DNA from: Arminella tubonensis
Lineage (GTDB): Bacteria > Pseudomonadota > Alphaproteobacteria > Rhizobiales > Rhizobiaceae
NCBI RefSeq assembly: GCF_003240585.1
Contig: NZ_PCDP01000038.1
Location: forward strand, 124,001-188,000
DNA length: 64,000 nucleotides
Direction: 5' to 3'
This document shows positions 42,596-51,576 of this stretch, piece after piece (position 1 is the stretch's first letter; the number at the start of each line of letters is the position of its first letter). The notes under the pieces are model-generated. The model had not been told where the DNA came from. It did no database searches and saw only the letters and a program-made list of their open reading frames with translations. The translations under genes were made by a program, and so were the position numbers.

Positions 42596-43627
42596 CTAGA
42601 AGCTCGCCGCCAATGCCTTGCGCGTGCTCTCGAGATCGAGGTTAGAACGTTGGCCCAGATAGTTTTCCCAGTCGAGCGACGAACGCACGATGGTTTCCAT
42701 GCAATTATATTTCGGCGTCCAGGACAGCTCCCTGCGCGCCAGGCTCGAATCTGCAACGACGCTTGCGGCATCCCCGGGACGGCGCGGCGCCATGCGGATC
42801 TTGAACGCATGGCCATGGACGCGCGTGACCATGTTCAGGACATCGAGCACGGAATAGCCCATGCCATAGCCGCAATTGGCGACCAGCGACGAGCCGCCGC
42901 CGCGCAGGCGATGCAGCGCTTTCAGATGAGCGTCGGTCAGGTCGGTGACATGGATGTAGTCGCGCACGCCCGTACCATCGTGTGTCGGGTAATCCGTGCC
43001 GTAGATATCCACCTGGGGACGTTTGCCAAGCGCTGCCTCGCAGGCGACCTTGACCAGATGGGTGGCGCCATCGGTCGATTGGCCTGTCCGGCCTTTCGCG
43101 TCGGCGCCGGCAACGTTGAAATAACGAAGCGCCACATAACGGAAGTCGTAGGCGGCAGCTGCATCGCGCAGCATGAGCTCCGACATAAGCTTCGAATATC
43201 CATAGGGCGTTTCGGGATGAAGCGGTGCCGTCTCCGACACGGGTTCCGAAGAGGCTTGCGGGCCATAAACCGCTGCGGTCGATGAAAAGACGAAGTGACG
43301 GACGCGCGCCTTGACCGCCGCGCTCATCAACGAACGGGTCTTGCCCGTGTTGTTTTCATAATAGGCAAGCGGATCGGTTATCGAGACGGGAACCACGGCC
43401 GAACCGGCGAAATGGATGATGGCCTCGATGTCGTTCTCGGTGAAAATCTTTTGAAGCAGCGCCTCATCGGCGGCATCGCCCAGATAGAAGCGAGCGGCGG
43501 GCGCCACGGCCCAGCGGAAACCGCTGGAAAGCCGGTCGACCACAACCACATCCTCGCCGGCATCCAGCAAGGTCCAGACCATGTGGCTACCGATATAACC
43601 GGCGCCGCCTGTTACCAATACCGCCAT
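42596..43627 (-). CDS. galE: UDP-glucose 4-epimerase
   Basis: The enzyme interconverts UDP-glucose and UDP-galactose for LPS and exopolysaccharide; in Sinorhizobium the equivalent is exoB. The 343-residue product starts at the ATG 43625-43627 with the NAD+ loop 'MAVLVTGGAGYIGSHMVWTL'; an in-frame extension upstream has no conserved content. Catalytic Ser and Tyr-x-x-x-Lys are in 'FSSTAAVYG' and 'ETPYGYSKLMSE'. The SDR fold is complete ('GTGVRDYIHVTDLTDAHLKA'). An AT-rich gap follows before the GGDEF gene. Confidence 0.94.
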   Translation of the reverse strand: MAVLVTGGAGYIGSHMVWTLLDAGEDVVVVDRLSSGFRWAVAPAARFYLGDAADEALLQKIFTENDIEAIIHFAGSAVVPVSITDPLAYYENNTGKTRSLMSAAVKARVRHFVFSSTAAVYGPQASSEPVSETAPLHPETPYGYSKLMSELMLRDAAAAYDFRYVALRYFNVAGADAKGRTGQSTDGATHLVKVACEAALGKRPQVDIYGTDYPTHDGTGVRDYIHVTDLTDAHLKALHRLRGGGSSLVANCGYGMGYSVLDVLNMVTRVHGHAFKIRMAPRRPGDAASVVADSSLARRELSWTPKYNCMETIVRSSLDWENYLGQRSNLDLESTRKALAASF

Positions 43628-43794
43628 TTGTTCGCGTCCCTGAGTTGTCCTGCGGGAAGCATATGGAGCTCGCTTTCTTTCAGATTTGATTATGAACCCA
43701 CCTTTTGCGCCGTTGAGAAGCGGAAGATTGATCCTATGGTTACGGGCGGCTTCCGCCTTTCGTTCAAAGTTTATCGACTTTGGATTATAGGCAT

Positions 43795-43823
43795 GAAAAA
43801 GCCCGGCGGGGAAAACCGGGCTC
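43795..43823 (-). terminator. Terminator downstream of the aminotransferase gene
   Basis: A 7-bp GC-rich stem (AGCCCGG at 43800-43806, CCGGGCT at 43816-43822) is followed on the minus strand by a T-run (AAAAA at 43796-43800 on plus). It lies just past the aminotransferase stop. Confidence 0.75.
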
Positions 43824-43850
43824 GGGTATCGCAGGAGCTGGGGAGTGCAA

Positions 43851-45017
43851 TCAGCGCTTGAGGATATAGTCGCAGAGACGCTCTGCGGCGTCGGCGACAT
43901 GGACCGGATTGCGCAGGAAGCAGGCGCGCAGGAAAAGCTCGCCGCCTGGACCGAATGCCGTGCCCGGCGCGAGGCCGACCCCCGTCTTGTCGACGATATC
44001 GAGCGCCGCCTGGCGGCTGTCGGTTATGCCGTCGATCTTCAGGAAAGCGTAGATGGCGCCGTCCGGCTTCAGCGTCTCGACGCGGTTGGTGGCGATCAAC
44101 GCATCGCAGAGGATGTCGCGGGAGAGCGTTGCCTTCTCGATATTCGACCGGACGAAATCATCGCCTTCGTCGAGGGCGGCAACCGCGCCTTTCTGCAGGA
44201 ACTGCGCGACGCCTGACGTGGAATACTGGACGAGGTTTTCCATGACCTGGCCGATTTCAGGCGGGGCGACGATCCAGCCAACGCGCCAGCCGGTCATCGA
44301 CCAGTTTTTGGAGAAGGAATTGACGAACATGATCCGGTCATCGGCTTCCTTGACATCGAGGAAGGACGGCGCCCGGCTGCCGCCGTAGTAGTAGAGCGCA
44401 TATATCTCGTCCGCCATGATCCAGAGGCCATGCTTGCGGGCGACGGCGAGGATATCCGTCAGGTCCTTGTGTGTAGCAGTCCACCCGGTCGGGTTCGACG
44501 GCGTGTTGACGAATATGCCCTTGGTCTTCGGCGTGATTGCCGCTTCCAGTTTTTCAAGGTCAACAGCCCATTTGCTGTTTTCGAACCGCAATGGCACGCC
44601 GACGGAACGGGCGCCCGATATTTCGAGAGCGGCTGATATATTGGGCCAGGCGGGCGTCAGGTAGATCATCTCGTCGCCGGGCGAGGTGATCGCCTGCACA
44701 GCCAGCTGGATCGCCTGCATGCCGGAGCCCGTGACATAGAAATGCTCAAGCGGCAGCGATACGCCGAAATGCCTGGCGTAGTAATTGGAGAGGGCTTGCC
44801 GAAGCTCCGGGATGCCGCGCTGCCAGGTGTAGAACGTCTCGCCGGCGGAAAGAGATGCCATCGCCGCCCGGTTGATGAAATCGGGGGTCGGCAAATCGCC
44901 TTCGCCGGCCCAAAGCGGCAGGAGCCCATCGCGGCCACGGGCATAGTTCACGACTTCGACGATCCCGCTTTCAGGTGCTGCCAAAGCGCGCGGGCTCAAG
45001 CTATTCAATATCGACAC
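43851..45017 (-). CDS. Class I/II PLP-dependent aminotransferase
   Basis: A 388-residue fold-type I aminotransferase starting at GTG 45015-45017 behind CTGGAGA. Conserved parts are the phosphate-binding turn ('YVTGSGMQAIQLAVQAI'), the Asn-Pro-Thr motif 'IFVNTPSNPTGWTATHKDL', Asp-Glu-Ile-Tyr 'IMADEIYALYYYG' and the PLP-Lys in 'FVNSFSKNWSMTGWRVGW', with the C-terminal Arg 'LFLRACFLRNP' for the substrate carboxylate. Aspartate-aminotransferase-like, but substrate cannot be told; the neighbours (galE, mscL) give no hint. Confidence 0.9.
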   Translation of the reverse strand: MSILNSLSPRALAAPESGIVEVVNYARGRDGLLPLWAGEGDLPTPDFINRAAMASLSAGETFYTWQRGIPELRQALSNYYARHFGVSLPLEHFYVTGSGMQAIQLAVQAITSPGDEMIYLTPAWPNISAALEISGARSVGVPLRFENSKWAVDLEKLEAAITPKTKGIFVNTPSNPTGWTATHKDLTDILAVARKHGLWIMADEIYALYYYGGSRAPSFLDVKEADDRIMFVNSFSKNWSMTGWRVGWIVAPPEIGQVMENLVQYSTSGVAQFLQKGAVAALDEGDDFVRSNIEKATLSRDILCDALIATNRVETLKPDGAIYAFLKIDGITDSRQAALDIVDKTGVGLAPGTAFGPGGELFLRACFLRNPVHVADAAERLCDYILKR

Positions 45018-45164
45018 GCAAAGTCTCCAGTTCGAGCTTTCATACTGCAGTCGGGCATACCGCAGTTTTGGGGCCAAATCCCATGACTTTGCCTGAGCAA
45101 CAGATCGATTTCAGTGATGAATGGCGCTCCGTTCCCTATGAGACCGGCGCGCCGGGAGCGAGGA

Positions 45165-45599
45165 TCAAGCCAGCGGCCGCCTGGCGAGCAGGTCGCGGAT
45201 TTCGGTCAGCAGGGCTACATCCTCCGCTGGAGGCGCTGCTTCGGCGGCTGCATCCTCACGCCGTTCGACCTGGGCACGCAGGACATTCACGCCCTTGACC
45301 ATCAGGAAAATGATCCAGGCAAGGATCAGGAAGTTGATCAGGACCGTCAGGAAGCTGCCATAGGCGAAGACCGCACCCTGTGCACGGGCGGCAGCCAGCG
45401 ACGGCGCATTGACGTTGTGCGAAAGCGGAATGAAATAGTTGGAGAAATCGAACCCGCCGAAGACGGCTCCGACGACCGGCATGATGATATCGTCGACGAG
45501 AGATTTGACAATGCCGCCGAACGCGCCGCCGATGATCACACCGACTGCCAGATCCATGACGTTGCCACGAGCGATAAACGCTTTGAACTCATTGAGCAT
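45165..45599 (-). CDS. mscL: Large-conductance mechanosensitive channel MscL
   Basis: MscL opens under membrane tension to release solutes on osmotic downshock. The 144-residue product has the N-terminal helix and first span 'FIARGNVMDLAVGVIIGGAF' and 'GGIVKSLVDDIIMPVVGAVF', a periplasmic loop, the second span 'GSFLTVLINFLILAWIIFLM' and the C-terminal bundle 'LLTEIRDLLARRP'. All are typical. Confidence 0.97.
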   Translation of the reverse strand: MLNEFKAFIARGNVMDLAVGVIIGGAFGGIVKSLVDDIIMPVVGAVFGGFDFSNYFIPLSHNVNAPSLAAARAQGAVFAYGSFLTVLINFLILAWIIFLMVKGVNVLRAQVERREDAAAEAAPPAEDVALLTEIRDLLARRPLA

Positions 45600-45816
45600 C
45601 GATTAGTCCCCTTCCCTGCGCTACGGTTGAACATGCCTTTGAAATCATTAGCTACATCTTTAGCTCGGTTGTTCAATAGACAATTGCCCCATTGCGGTGC
45701 AGTTTATGCCACTTCCCCCAGAAGATGTGACTTAAGACTAAGGCCCGCCTGCATTTTCAACGCTTGCGATTTGACCTAAGCTTGCATCACAACTGCGAAG
45801 CGCCCGGGGAGGACGC

Positions 45817-48800
45817 ATGCTTCCGGGATGGGTCATATTCGCCTCGGCTTTCGGCTATCTGCTGCTGCTTTTCGCCGTGGCAAGCTATGGCGACCGCATG
45901 AGCCGTGCCCGGACATTGCCGGAACTCGGTCGTCCCGTCGTCTATGCGCTGAGCCTTGCGATCTACTGCACCTCCTGGACCTATTTCGGCGGCGTCGGCC
46001 TGGCCTCGCAAAAAGGACTGGAATTTACCGGCATCTACATCGGCCCGATCCTCGTCTTTACCCTCGGCATGCCGATCATGCGGCGGATCATCGAACTTGC
46101 CAAAGCCGAGAAGCTGACGTCGGTCGCCGACTTCATCGCTGCCCGATACGGCAAGAACTCGACCGTCGCGACGATTGTAGCATTGATCTCGCTGGTGGGC
46201 GCAATTCCCTATATCGCCCTGCAGCTGAAGGCGGTTTCATCAAGCGTCTCGGCAATGGTCAATCCTTCCGACTATGGCATCGGCAGGGGCAATCTCTATT
46301 TCCTCGACCTGCCGCTGATCGTCACCGTGGTGCTTGCCTGTTTTGCCACCATGTTCGGCACGCGGCACACCGATGCGACGGAGCATCAGGACGGCCTGAT
46401 CCTGGCGATCGCGATGGAGTCCGTCGTCAAGCTGCTGGCTTTGCTGACGGTCGGCATCTGCGTCATCTGGTTCATGTTCGACGGGCCGGCCGATCTCTGG
46501 GCAAAGACCCTGCAGAACAGCATGGCCATGTCGGCGCTCGAATATAAAACGCCGCTCAGCCGGTGGATCACGCTGACGCTGCTCTCCGCATTCGCAATCA
46601 TCATGCTGCCGCGGCAGTTTCATGTCACCGTCGTCGAGAACCACAGCGCCAAGGAACTCAGGCTCGCCGGCATCCTGTTTCCGCTTTATCTCATTGCGAT
46701 CAACATCTTCGTCATCCCGGTCGCGATCGGCGGGGTATTGACCTTCGGCGGCAGCGGCAATGCCGACCTCTACGTCTTGTCGCTGCCGCTTGCCGGCCAG
46801 ATGCCGGTGGTTTCGCTGGTCAGTTTCATCGGCGGCTTTTCGGCCGCAACCGCCATGGTCATCGTTGCCTCGGTGGCTCTCTCCATCATGATTTCCAACG
46901 ATATCGTCATGCCGATCTTCCTCCGGCGCAAGCTGATGGCCAATGGCGGCCAGCGCGAGGACTTCGCCCACCGGCTGCTGCACATCAGGCGAACGGCGAT
47001 CTTCGGCGTGCTGCTTCTCGGCTACGGCTATTATCGCTCGACCGACAGCACCACCGGGCTTGCTTCGATCGGCCTTCTGTCGTTCGCAGCCGTGGCGCAG
47101 ATGGCGCCGGCTTTGTTCGGTGGGCTGATCTGGCGGCGGGCCAATGCGCGAGGTGCCATCCTCGGCCTGAGCTCCGGCTTCCTCATCTGGGCATATCTGC
47201 TGTTCCTCCCGAGCCTCGGTGGGCCTGATTACACCTACGTCTCCTCTGCCGTGCTTTCCTTCATCTTCCCAGGGGCAAGCGTCTTTGCCGGTCCAGACAC
47301 CGATCCCCTTGTCAACGCGACCGTGCTCAGCCTGCTGGTCAACACCGCGGCATTCGTCCTCGGTTCGCTCACCCGCAACGCCCGGCCTCTGGAGCGCATC
47401 CAGGCCGGCATCTTCGTGACGCGCCACTCGCGCTCGCAATTTGCCACCCGAGGCTGGAAAACGCGCGTCAGCGTCGGCGACCTGAAGACCGCGATTGCCC
47501 GCTATCTCGGCGAGGAGCGGATGCAGCGGTCGTTCAACACCTATGAGCGAACTGCGGGGCGGAGGCTCGAGGACGACCAGCCGGCCGATATCGCGCTGAT
47601 CCATTTTTCCGAACAACTGCTCGGCAGCGCCATCGGCTCCTCTTCGGCCCGTCTGGTGCTGTCGCTGATTTTGCAGAAGATGGAGGACGCCTCGGCCGAT
47701 ACCGCGTGGCTGCTGGATCAAGCCAGCGAGGCGCTGCAATATAACCAGGACATGCTGCAGACGGCGCTTTCGCAGATGGACCAGGGCATCGCGGTGTTCG
47801 ACAGCCACAACCGGCTGACGATCTGGAACCGTCGCTTCCGCCAGCTTCTCGACTTGCCGGAGACCGTCGGCCAGGTGGGGTTTCCGCTGGCCGACATCGT
47901 TGCGATCCTCAGCGAACGCGGCGATATCACGGCTGCCGAGCAGGCCCAGGTCGTCAAGCACTTCCTGACACTGGACAAGCCCTTTCCGCTGGTGCTCGCA
48001 GGCGGCGAGAGGATCATCGAGGTGCGCTCGAACGCCATGCCCGACAAGGGTTTCGTCGCGACGCTTACCGACAGCACGCAGCGCGTTGCCGCCGACCGGG
48101 CGCTGAAGCAGGCAAACGAGACCCTGGAGCAGCGCGTTGCGGAGCGCACGGCCGAGCTTACGCGGGTCAACCGCGAGCTTGCCGAGGCGCAGGCTTCCGC
48201 CGACGAGGCGAATATCGGCAAGACGCGGTTCTTCGCCGCTGCCGGCCACGACATCCTGCAGCCGCTCAATGCCGCCCGGCTCTATTCCTCTGCGCTGGTC
48301 GAGCGGCTGGGTGCCAGCGACAGCAGCGCGATGGTTCGCAACATCGATTCGGCGCTGGAATCGGTCGAGACCATCCTTGGCGCCGTGCTCGATATTTCCC
48401 GGCTCGACACCGGGGCGATGAAGCCGCGCATGGCGTCGGTGGCGCTCTCCGCCCTCCTTCAGCGTATCGAGACCGATTTTGCGCCGATCGCGCGGGAAAA
48501 GCGGCTGAAGCTGGTGGTCATGCCGACGACGCTGAAGGTGCGCTCCGACCCGAACCTGCTTCGTCGCGTGGTGCAGAACCTCGTGTCGAACGCGATCAAA
48601 TATACCCCGACCGGCAAGGTCCTCATCGGTGCACGCCGGCGCGGCAACAAGGTCATCATCCAGGTGATGGATTCCGGCATCGGCATTCCCGCATCGAAGT
48701 TCCGCACCGTCTTCAAGGAATTTGCGAGGCTGGACGAGGGCGCAAAGACCGCATCTGGCCTCGGCCTCGGGCTTTCGATCGTCGACCGCATCGCCCGGGT

Positions 48801-49323
48801 TCTCGACCACCCGGTCGAGCTGCGCTCGATCCCCGGTCGCGGCACGGATTTCCGCATCGTCATGCCGCTCGACCTGACGCAGACCATCGAGACCACCGTG
48901 CCGTCCGCCTCCGTTGCCGACCGGGCAATGCGGAGCCTCCGGGGGCTCAAAATTCTCTGCGTCGACAACGAACCTGACATTCTCGAGGGCATGCAGCTGC
49001 TGATGTCCGGCTGGGGATGCGAAGTTGCGGTCTCCCCTTCGCTGGCGGCGCTTGCAGAAATGCCGGCAACGGATACACCGCCTGATATCGTCATCGCCGA
49101 CTATCACCTCGGCGACGGGACCGGCATCGACGCGATCGGCCTGTTGCGCCAGAGATATGGCCGCGATCTTCCGGCTCTTGTCATCACCGCCGACCGTTCG
49201 CCCGAGGTGCGGGCGGAAGCGGAGAAGCATGGGATCGGGCTGCAGCAGAAGCCGGTTCGTCCGGCGGCGCTGCGCGCCTACCTGGCGCAGGTCTCCAGCC
49301 TGAAACGGGCGGCCGCCGAGTAG
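45817..49323 (+). CDS. Hybrid sensor histidine kinase with N-terminal sodium:solute symporter domain
   Basis: An 1168-residue protein joining a transporter-like sensor to a complete two-component relay. Residues 1-520 form 12-13 spans of the SSF (sodium:solute symporter) fold, with 'VYALSLAIYCTSWTYFGGVG' and 'LTSVADFIAARYGKNSTVAT'. Then come a PAS-like domain (about 640-750, 'MDQGIAVFDSHNRLTIWNRR'), a coiled coil, a HisKA domain with His811 in 'AAGHDILQPLNAARLYSSA', an ATPase domain ('NLVSNAIKYTPTGKVLIGAR') and a C-terminal receiver with Asp1095 in 'DIVIADYHLG'. Related proteins such as CbrA sense nutrient uptake. No partner regulator gene lies beside it. Confidence 0.92.
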   Translation: MLPGWVIFASAFGYLLLLFAVASYGDRMSRARTLPELGRPVVYALSLAIYCTSWTYFGGVGLASQKGLEFTGIYIGPILVFTLGMPIMRRIIELAKAEKLTSVADFIAARYGKNSTVATIVALISLVGAIPYIALQLKAVSSSVSAMVNPSDYGIGRGNLYFLDLPLIVTVVLACFATMFGTRHTDATEHQDGLILAIAMESVVKLLALLTVGICVIWFMFDGPADLWAKTLQNSMAMSALEYKTPLSRWITLTLLSAFAIIMLPRQFHVTVVENHSAKELRLAGILFPLYLIAINIFVIPVAIGGVLTFGGSGNADLYVLSLPLAGQMPVVSLVSFIGGFSAATAMVIVASVALSIMISNDIVMPIFLRRKLMANGGQREDFAHRLLHIRRTAIFGVLLLGYGYYRSTDSTTGLASIGLLSFAAVAQMAPALFGGLIWRRANARGAILGLSSGFLIWAYLLFLPSLGGPDYTYVSSAVLSFIFPGASVFAGPDTDPLVNATVLSLLVNTAAFVLGSLTRNARPLERIQAGIFVTRHSRSQFATRGWKTRVSVGDLKTAIARYLGEERMQRSFNTYERTAGRRLEDDQPADIALIHFSEQLLGSAIGSSSARLVLSLILQKMEDASADTAWLLDQASEALQYNQDMLQTALSQMDQGIAVFDSHNRLTIWNRRFRQLLDLPETVGQVGFPLADIVAILSERGDITAAEQAQVVKHFLTLDKPFPLVLAGGERIIEVRSNAMPDKGFVATLTDSTQRVAADRALKQANETLEQRVAERTAELTRVNRELAEAQASADEANIGKTRFFAAAGHDILQPLNAARLYSSALVERLGASDSSAMVRNIDSALESVETILGAVLDISRLDTGAMKPRMASVALSALLQRIETDFAPIAREKRLKLVVMPTTLKVRSDPNLLRRVVQNLVSNAIKYTPTGKVLIGARRRGNKVIIQVMDSGIGIPASKFRTVFKEFARLDEGAKTASGLGLGLSIVDRIARVLDHPVELRSIPGRGTDFRIVMPLDLTQTIETTVPSASVADRAMRSLRGLKILCVDNEPDILEGMQLLMSGWGCEVAVSPSLAALAEMPATDTPPDIVIADYHLGDGTGIDAIGLLRQRYGRDLPALVITADRSPEVRAEAEKHGIGLQQKPVRPAALRAYLAQVSSLKRAAAE

Positions 49324-49333
49324 GTATCGGCAG

Positions 49334-49777
49334 CTATGGCTTGAGCCCGAGCTCGGCCAACCCGCTGCCATCCATGGCGAAGGGGACCGAGGTGTGGATA
49401 TGGGCGATCTTCCATTTTCCACCCGTCTTCACCAGCCCGAGCGTCTGGCGGAACCAGAGGTCGACCTTGACGCCATCTGTCTTCGTCCCTGTCATGTGCA
49501 TCAATCCGCTCCAGAAGGCGGCGGTGTCTCCCGCTGTCAGCCTGCCATCGCGAACCTCGCCGCCGATCGGGCCGTCCCAGGTCGTAAACCAGGCTGCCAG
49601 GCCCTCGGCACTCTTACCCTCGAACGAGAGCGGCGCTGCCAGCGTGAACTGGATGACGTCGTCAGTAAGCTCGGCCACGGCCGCTGCCGCATCCTTGCCG
49701 CCCATCGCCTGTCCCCAACGCTGAAGCGTCGCATTGATCTCCGCCTGCTCGGTTTTGCCGCCAATCGTGTTGTCCAT
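49334..49777 (-). CDS. SnoaL/NTF2-like fold protein
   Basis: A 147-residue cytoplasmic protein starting at the ATG 49775-49777 behind AAGGAGG. The pattern 'LQRWGQAMGGKDAAAAVAEL', 'GLAAWFTTWDGPIGGEVRDG' and a C-terminal 'VKTGGKWKIAHIHTSVPFAM' is typical of the SnoaL-like/DUF4440 group, a cone-shaped fold used by isomerases, hydrolases and binding proteins. The function is not predictable. It faces the histidine kinase gene with only 10 bases between stops. Confidence 0.82.
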   Translation of the reverse strand: MDNTIGGKTEQAEINATLQRWGQAMGGKDAAAAVAELTDDVIQFTLAAPLSFEGKSAEGLAAWFTTWDGPIGGEVRDGRLTAGDTAAFWSGLMHMTGTKTDGVKVDLWFRQTLGLVKTGGKWKIAHIHTSVPFAMDGSGLAELGLKP

Positions 49778-49860
49778 GTCACGGTCCTCCTTGGTTGGTG
49801 ACTTTCCGAAGGACGATCGGAGGCGACGAAATCCGACAACGGCCCTTAGAATATTTCCGC

Positions 49861-49950
49861 TTTTCTTCGAATCGCGAAAACGCTCTAACTTTTTGTTGCG
49901 CAATTCCGGGCGCAAAACCGCTGCGCGCTTTTGCTGGAATTGCTCTGAAA
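49861..49950. repeat. RIME-like intergenic palindromic element
   Basis: A hairpin with 8-bp outer arms GCAATTCC/GGAATTGC (49900-49943) and inner GCAAAA/TTTTGC pairing, flanked by GCGAAAACGCTCTAAC. The sequence has the look of the interspersed elements repeated in Rhizobium chromosomes. It sits against the stop of the next minus-strand gene, where it could act as a transcript-end stabiliser. Confidence 0.6.
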
Positions 49951-49952
49951 AG

Positions 49953-50237
49953 TCACTTCCGGTGCTTGGCCCGAAGTTCGTCTTGAAGCCGGGTGACGGT
50001 ATTGATCAGTTTCCACTTCAGCTCTTCGTCGCCGCGGGTGCAGGGTGGGAAAGCCAGTTGCCATGAGGGCATGTCGGCGTCTGGCCTGACCTCGCCGCGG
50101 CAGGCCTTTGCCCGGCGGCACGGAGGCAAGCGGCAGGTCTTCCAGAAGGCGCAGACCTCAGCTGCATAACGCGTGCCGGGAAGGTAGACGGCGGCCCTCT
50201 CGGGAAAGGGCAGGCCCATAAATTGCTCCTGGGTCAT
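49953..50237 (-). CDS. Small Cys-rich hypothetical protein
   Basis: A 94-residue basic protein from the ATG at 50235-50237. It has four cysteines in a C-x5-C-x4-C-x5-C pattern (residues 29, 35, 40, 46) within 'EVCAFWKTCRLPPCRRAKAC', plus Cys66, suggesting a metal site. The frame stays open for about 290 bases upstream, but that part covers a run of hairpins and looks non-coding; a start slightly upstream of 50237 (GTG/TTG) is possible because the ATG lacks a clear ribosome-binding site. Function unknown. Confidence 0.62.
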   Translation of the reverse strand: MTQEQFMGLPFPERAAVYLPGTRYAAEVCAFWKTCRLPPCRRAKACRGEVRPDADMPSWQLAFPPCTRGDEELKWKLINTVTRLQDELRAKHRK

Positions 50238-50806
50238 TTTCTTGCCACGGACCACAAATGTGGGTTGCTCGCCCGGTTCATTCTGCTTTTTTCTCAATGT
50301 CGCTCTCCTCAAAAAGCCAGGCTTCGCCCTCCACGGGACGCTTCCGTCCGCGGTCTGTCGATGAATCGGTCCGGAGAGCCCACGCAAATGCGGAACCTCG
50401 GGTTTTTGTTTTATAGGTGGCTCCGCATTTGCGTGGCCTTTGGCGTTCTTCGGGGCTTCCGGCCCCTTGAGACGCGCGCCTCGTCTCGCTGCACACGAGT
50501 TTTGACGCCCGTGCTTGCATGGTTGACCCAAACCGGGGCTCGGAGCCCTGGGGGAGACTTGACCAGAAGCGATCTTTTGACGGATCGCGGCCGTAGCATG
50601 CGCCTCCCTGCCGTCAACCGCACGTTACGGCCTCAAACAGGGCACCAGCCCCCGCCTATCCGCGACCGTCTCGCGAAACACTCCGGCGACGAAGGCCCGA
50701 TGATTATGGCGCGCGGTTTGGGGAGCGGGGAAACTGGAAGCTGCATATTTTTGCATTCATCAGAAAAGCGCTACACCTGCCGAAAGCGAAAACAGGGAGT
50801 AAGGCC
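50238..50806. other. Gene-free region with hairpin cluster
   Basis: About 570 bases without a convincing gene. Besides the hairpin cluster (next entry) I saw nothing identifiable; the promoter of the glyoxalase-fold gene should lie near its right end, and that of the Cys-rich gene at its left end. Confidence 0.45.
50380..50548. repeat. Cluster of four inverted repeats, candidate structured RNA
   Basis: Four hairpins lie within 170 bases: a 15-bp perfect stem (50380-50394 with 50422-50436, CCACGCAAATGCGGA), then GGGGC/GCCCC (50452-50466), GAGACG/CGTCTC (50469-50487) and GGGCTC/GAGCCC (50536-50548). The first stem can be extended inward by ACC/GGT. No T-run follows, so a simple terminator is unlikely. 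It may be a noncoding RNA, a leader of the Cys-rich gene (minus strand) or a mosaic of repeat units. Confidence 0.5.
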
Positions 50807-51160
50807 ATGACCGTGCTGAGGATTGTCGCCAATCTATGGGCCGCTGAACCGGAGAAGGCCCGCGCATTTTACGGCGACCTTTTCGGCCTGGACATCCTCA
50901 TGGACCACGGGTGGATCGTCACATTCGGCGCGGGGGCAAGTATGAAACCACAATTGAGCATCGCCAGCGAAGGCGGCTCGGGCACCGAGGTTCCCGATAT
51001 CTCGATCGAGGTGGATAATGTGGACGAGGTCTTCGCGGCGGCAAAGAGGTCGGGATTCCCGATCGTGTATCCGCTGACGGATAAGCCCTGGGGCGTGCGC
51101 CGGTTTTATGTGCGCGATCCGTTTGGGAACGTGGTCAATGTTTTGGGGCATGTGGGTTAG
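50807..51160 (+). CDS. Glyoxalase/VOC-superfamily protein
   Basis: A 117-residue protein with the paired beta-alpha-beta-beta-beta fold of the vicinal-oxygen-chelate superfamily: 'NLWAAEPEKARAFYGDLFGL' at the start, 'ISIEVDNVDEVFAAAKRSGF' at the second repeat and 'RRFYVRDPFGNVVNVLGHVG' at the end. Members include glyoxalase I, dioxygenases and antibiotic-binding proteins; this one lacks an obvious full set of metal ligands, so its activity is open. AGGGAG precedes the start. A repeat cluster follows. Confidence 0.87.
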   Translation: MTVLRIVANLWAAEPEKARAFYGDLFGLDILMDHGWIVTFGAGASMKPQLSIASEGGSGTEVPDISIEVDNVDEVFAAAKRSGFPIVYPLTDKPWGVRRFYVRDPFGNVVNVLGHVG

Positions 51161-51191
51161 GCGGCAGTTGGCCGCGGGGCCTGCGGGGGCC

Positions 51192-51249
51192 GGCCTCGTC
51201 CTTCGAGGCTTTTCCGGCTAGCGCCGCAAAAGTGCCTCAGGATGAGGGC
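51192..51249 (-). repeat. Palindromic repeat, divergent inverted copy
   Basis: Read on the minus strand this gives GCCCTCATCCTGAGG at one end and CCTCGAAGGACGAGG at the other, the same frame as the two copies at 51355 and 51577 but with a different centre. It is the third member of the local family, in opposite orientation. Confidence 0.65.
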
Positions 51250-51354
51250 GGAGATGGTTTTGCGCCGGAAAAAGCAAACGCTCTCAAGATGAGGATCGGG
51301 GAGGGTTTGCGCGTGGGAGCGCAAAAGGACCCCATGGCGAGATAGAGGCCCCTG

Positions 51355-51437
51355 CGGCGCACAGAAGATAGCCCTCACCCTGAGGTGCGGAGCGGCCTGA
51401 GCTTGCGAAGGGCTGGAGCCTCGAAGGGCGAGGGCGG
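51355..51437 (+). repeat. 83-bp direct repeat, copy 1
   Basis: Identical over 83 bases to 51577-51659. Within it, GCCCTCACCCTGAGG and CCTCGAAGGGCGAGGGC form the ends of a long hairpin, the common layout of short interspersed palindromes in rhizobia and relatives. Confidence 0.85.
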
Positions 51438-51576
51438 AGGGGGCTTTGCGACTGGAAAAACAAATGCTCTCAGGGTGAGGTCGGGGAGGGTTTTGCGCCT
51501 GAAAAAGCAAACGCTCTCAGATGAGGATCGGCGGAGGTTTTTGCGTGCGAGCGTAAAAAGGAACCCATGTGACCCC

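Noticed and set aside
43628..43900. A 91-residue N-terminal extension of GalE
   Set aside because: The NAD+ loop of SDR epimerases is at the very N-terminus, so the ATG at 43627 is right; the extension also covers the aminotransferase terminator.
46240..49422. A very long open frame (over 1000 codons) antisense to the hybrid histidine kinase gene
   Set aside because: High GC content keeps the opposite strand open. The translation is Arg/Asp/His-rich with no family motifs, and the sense gene is fully explained.
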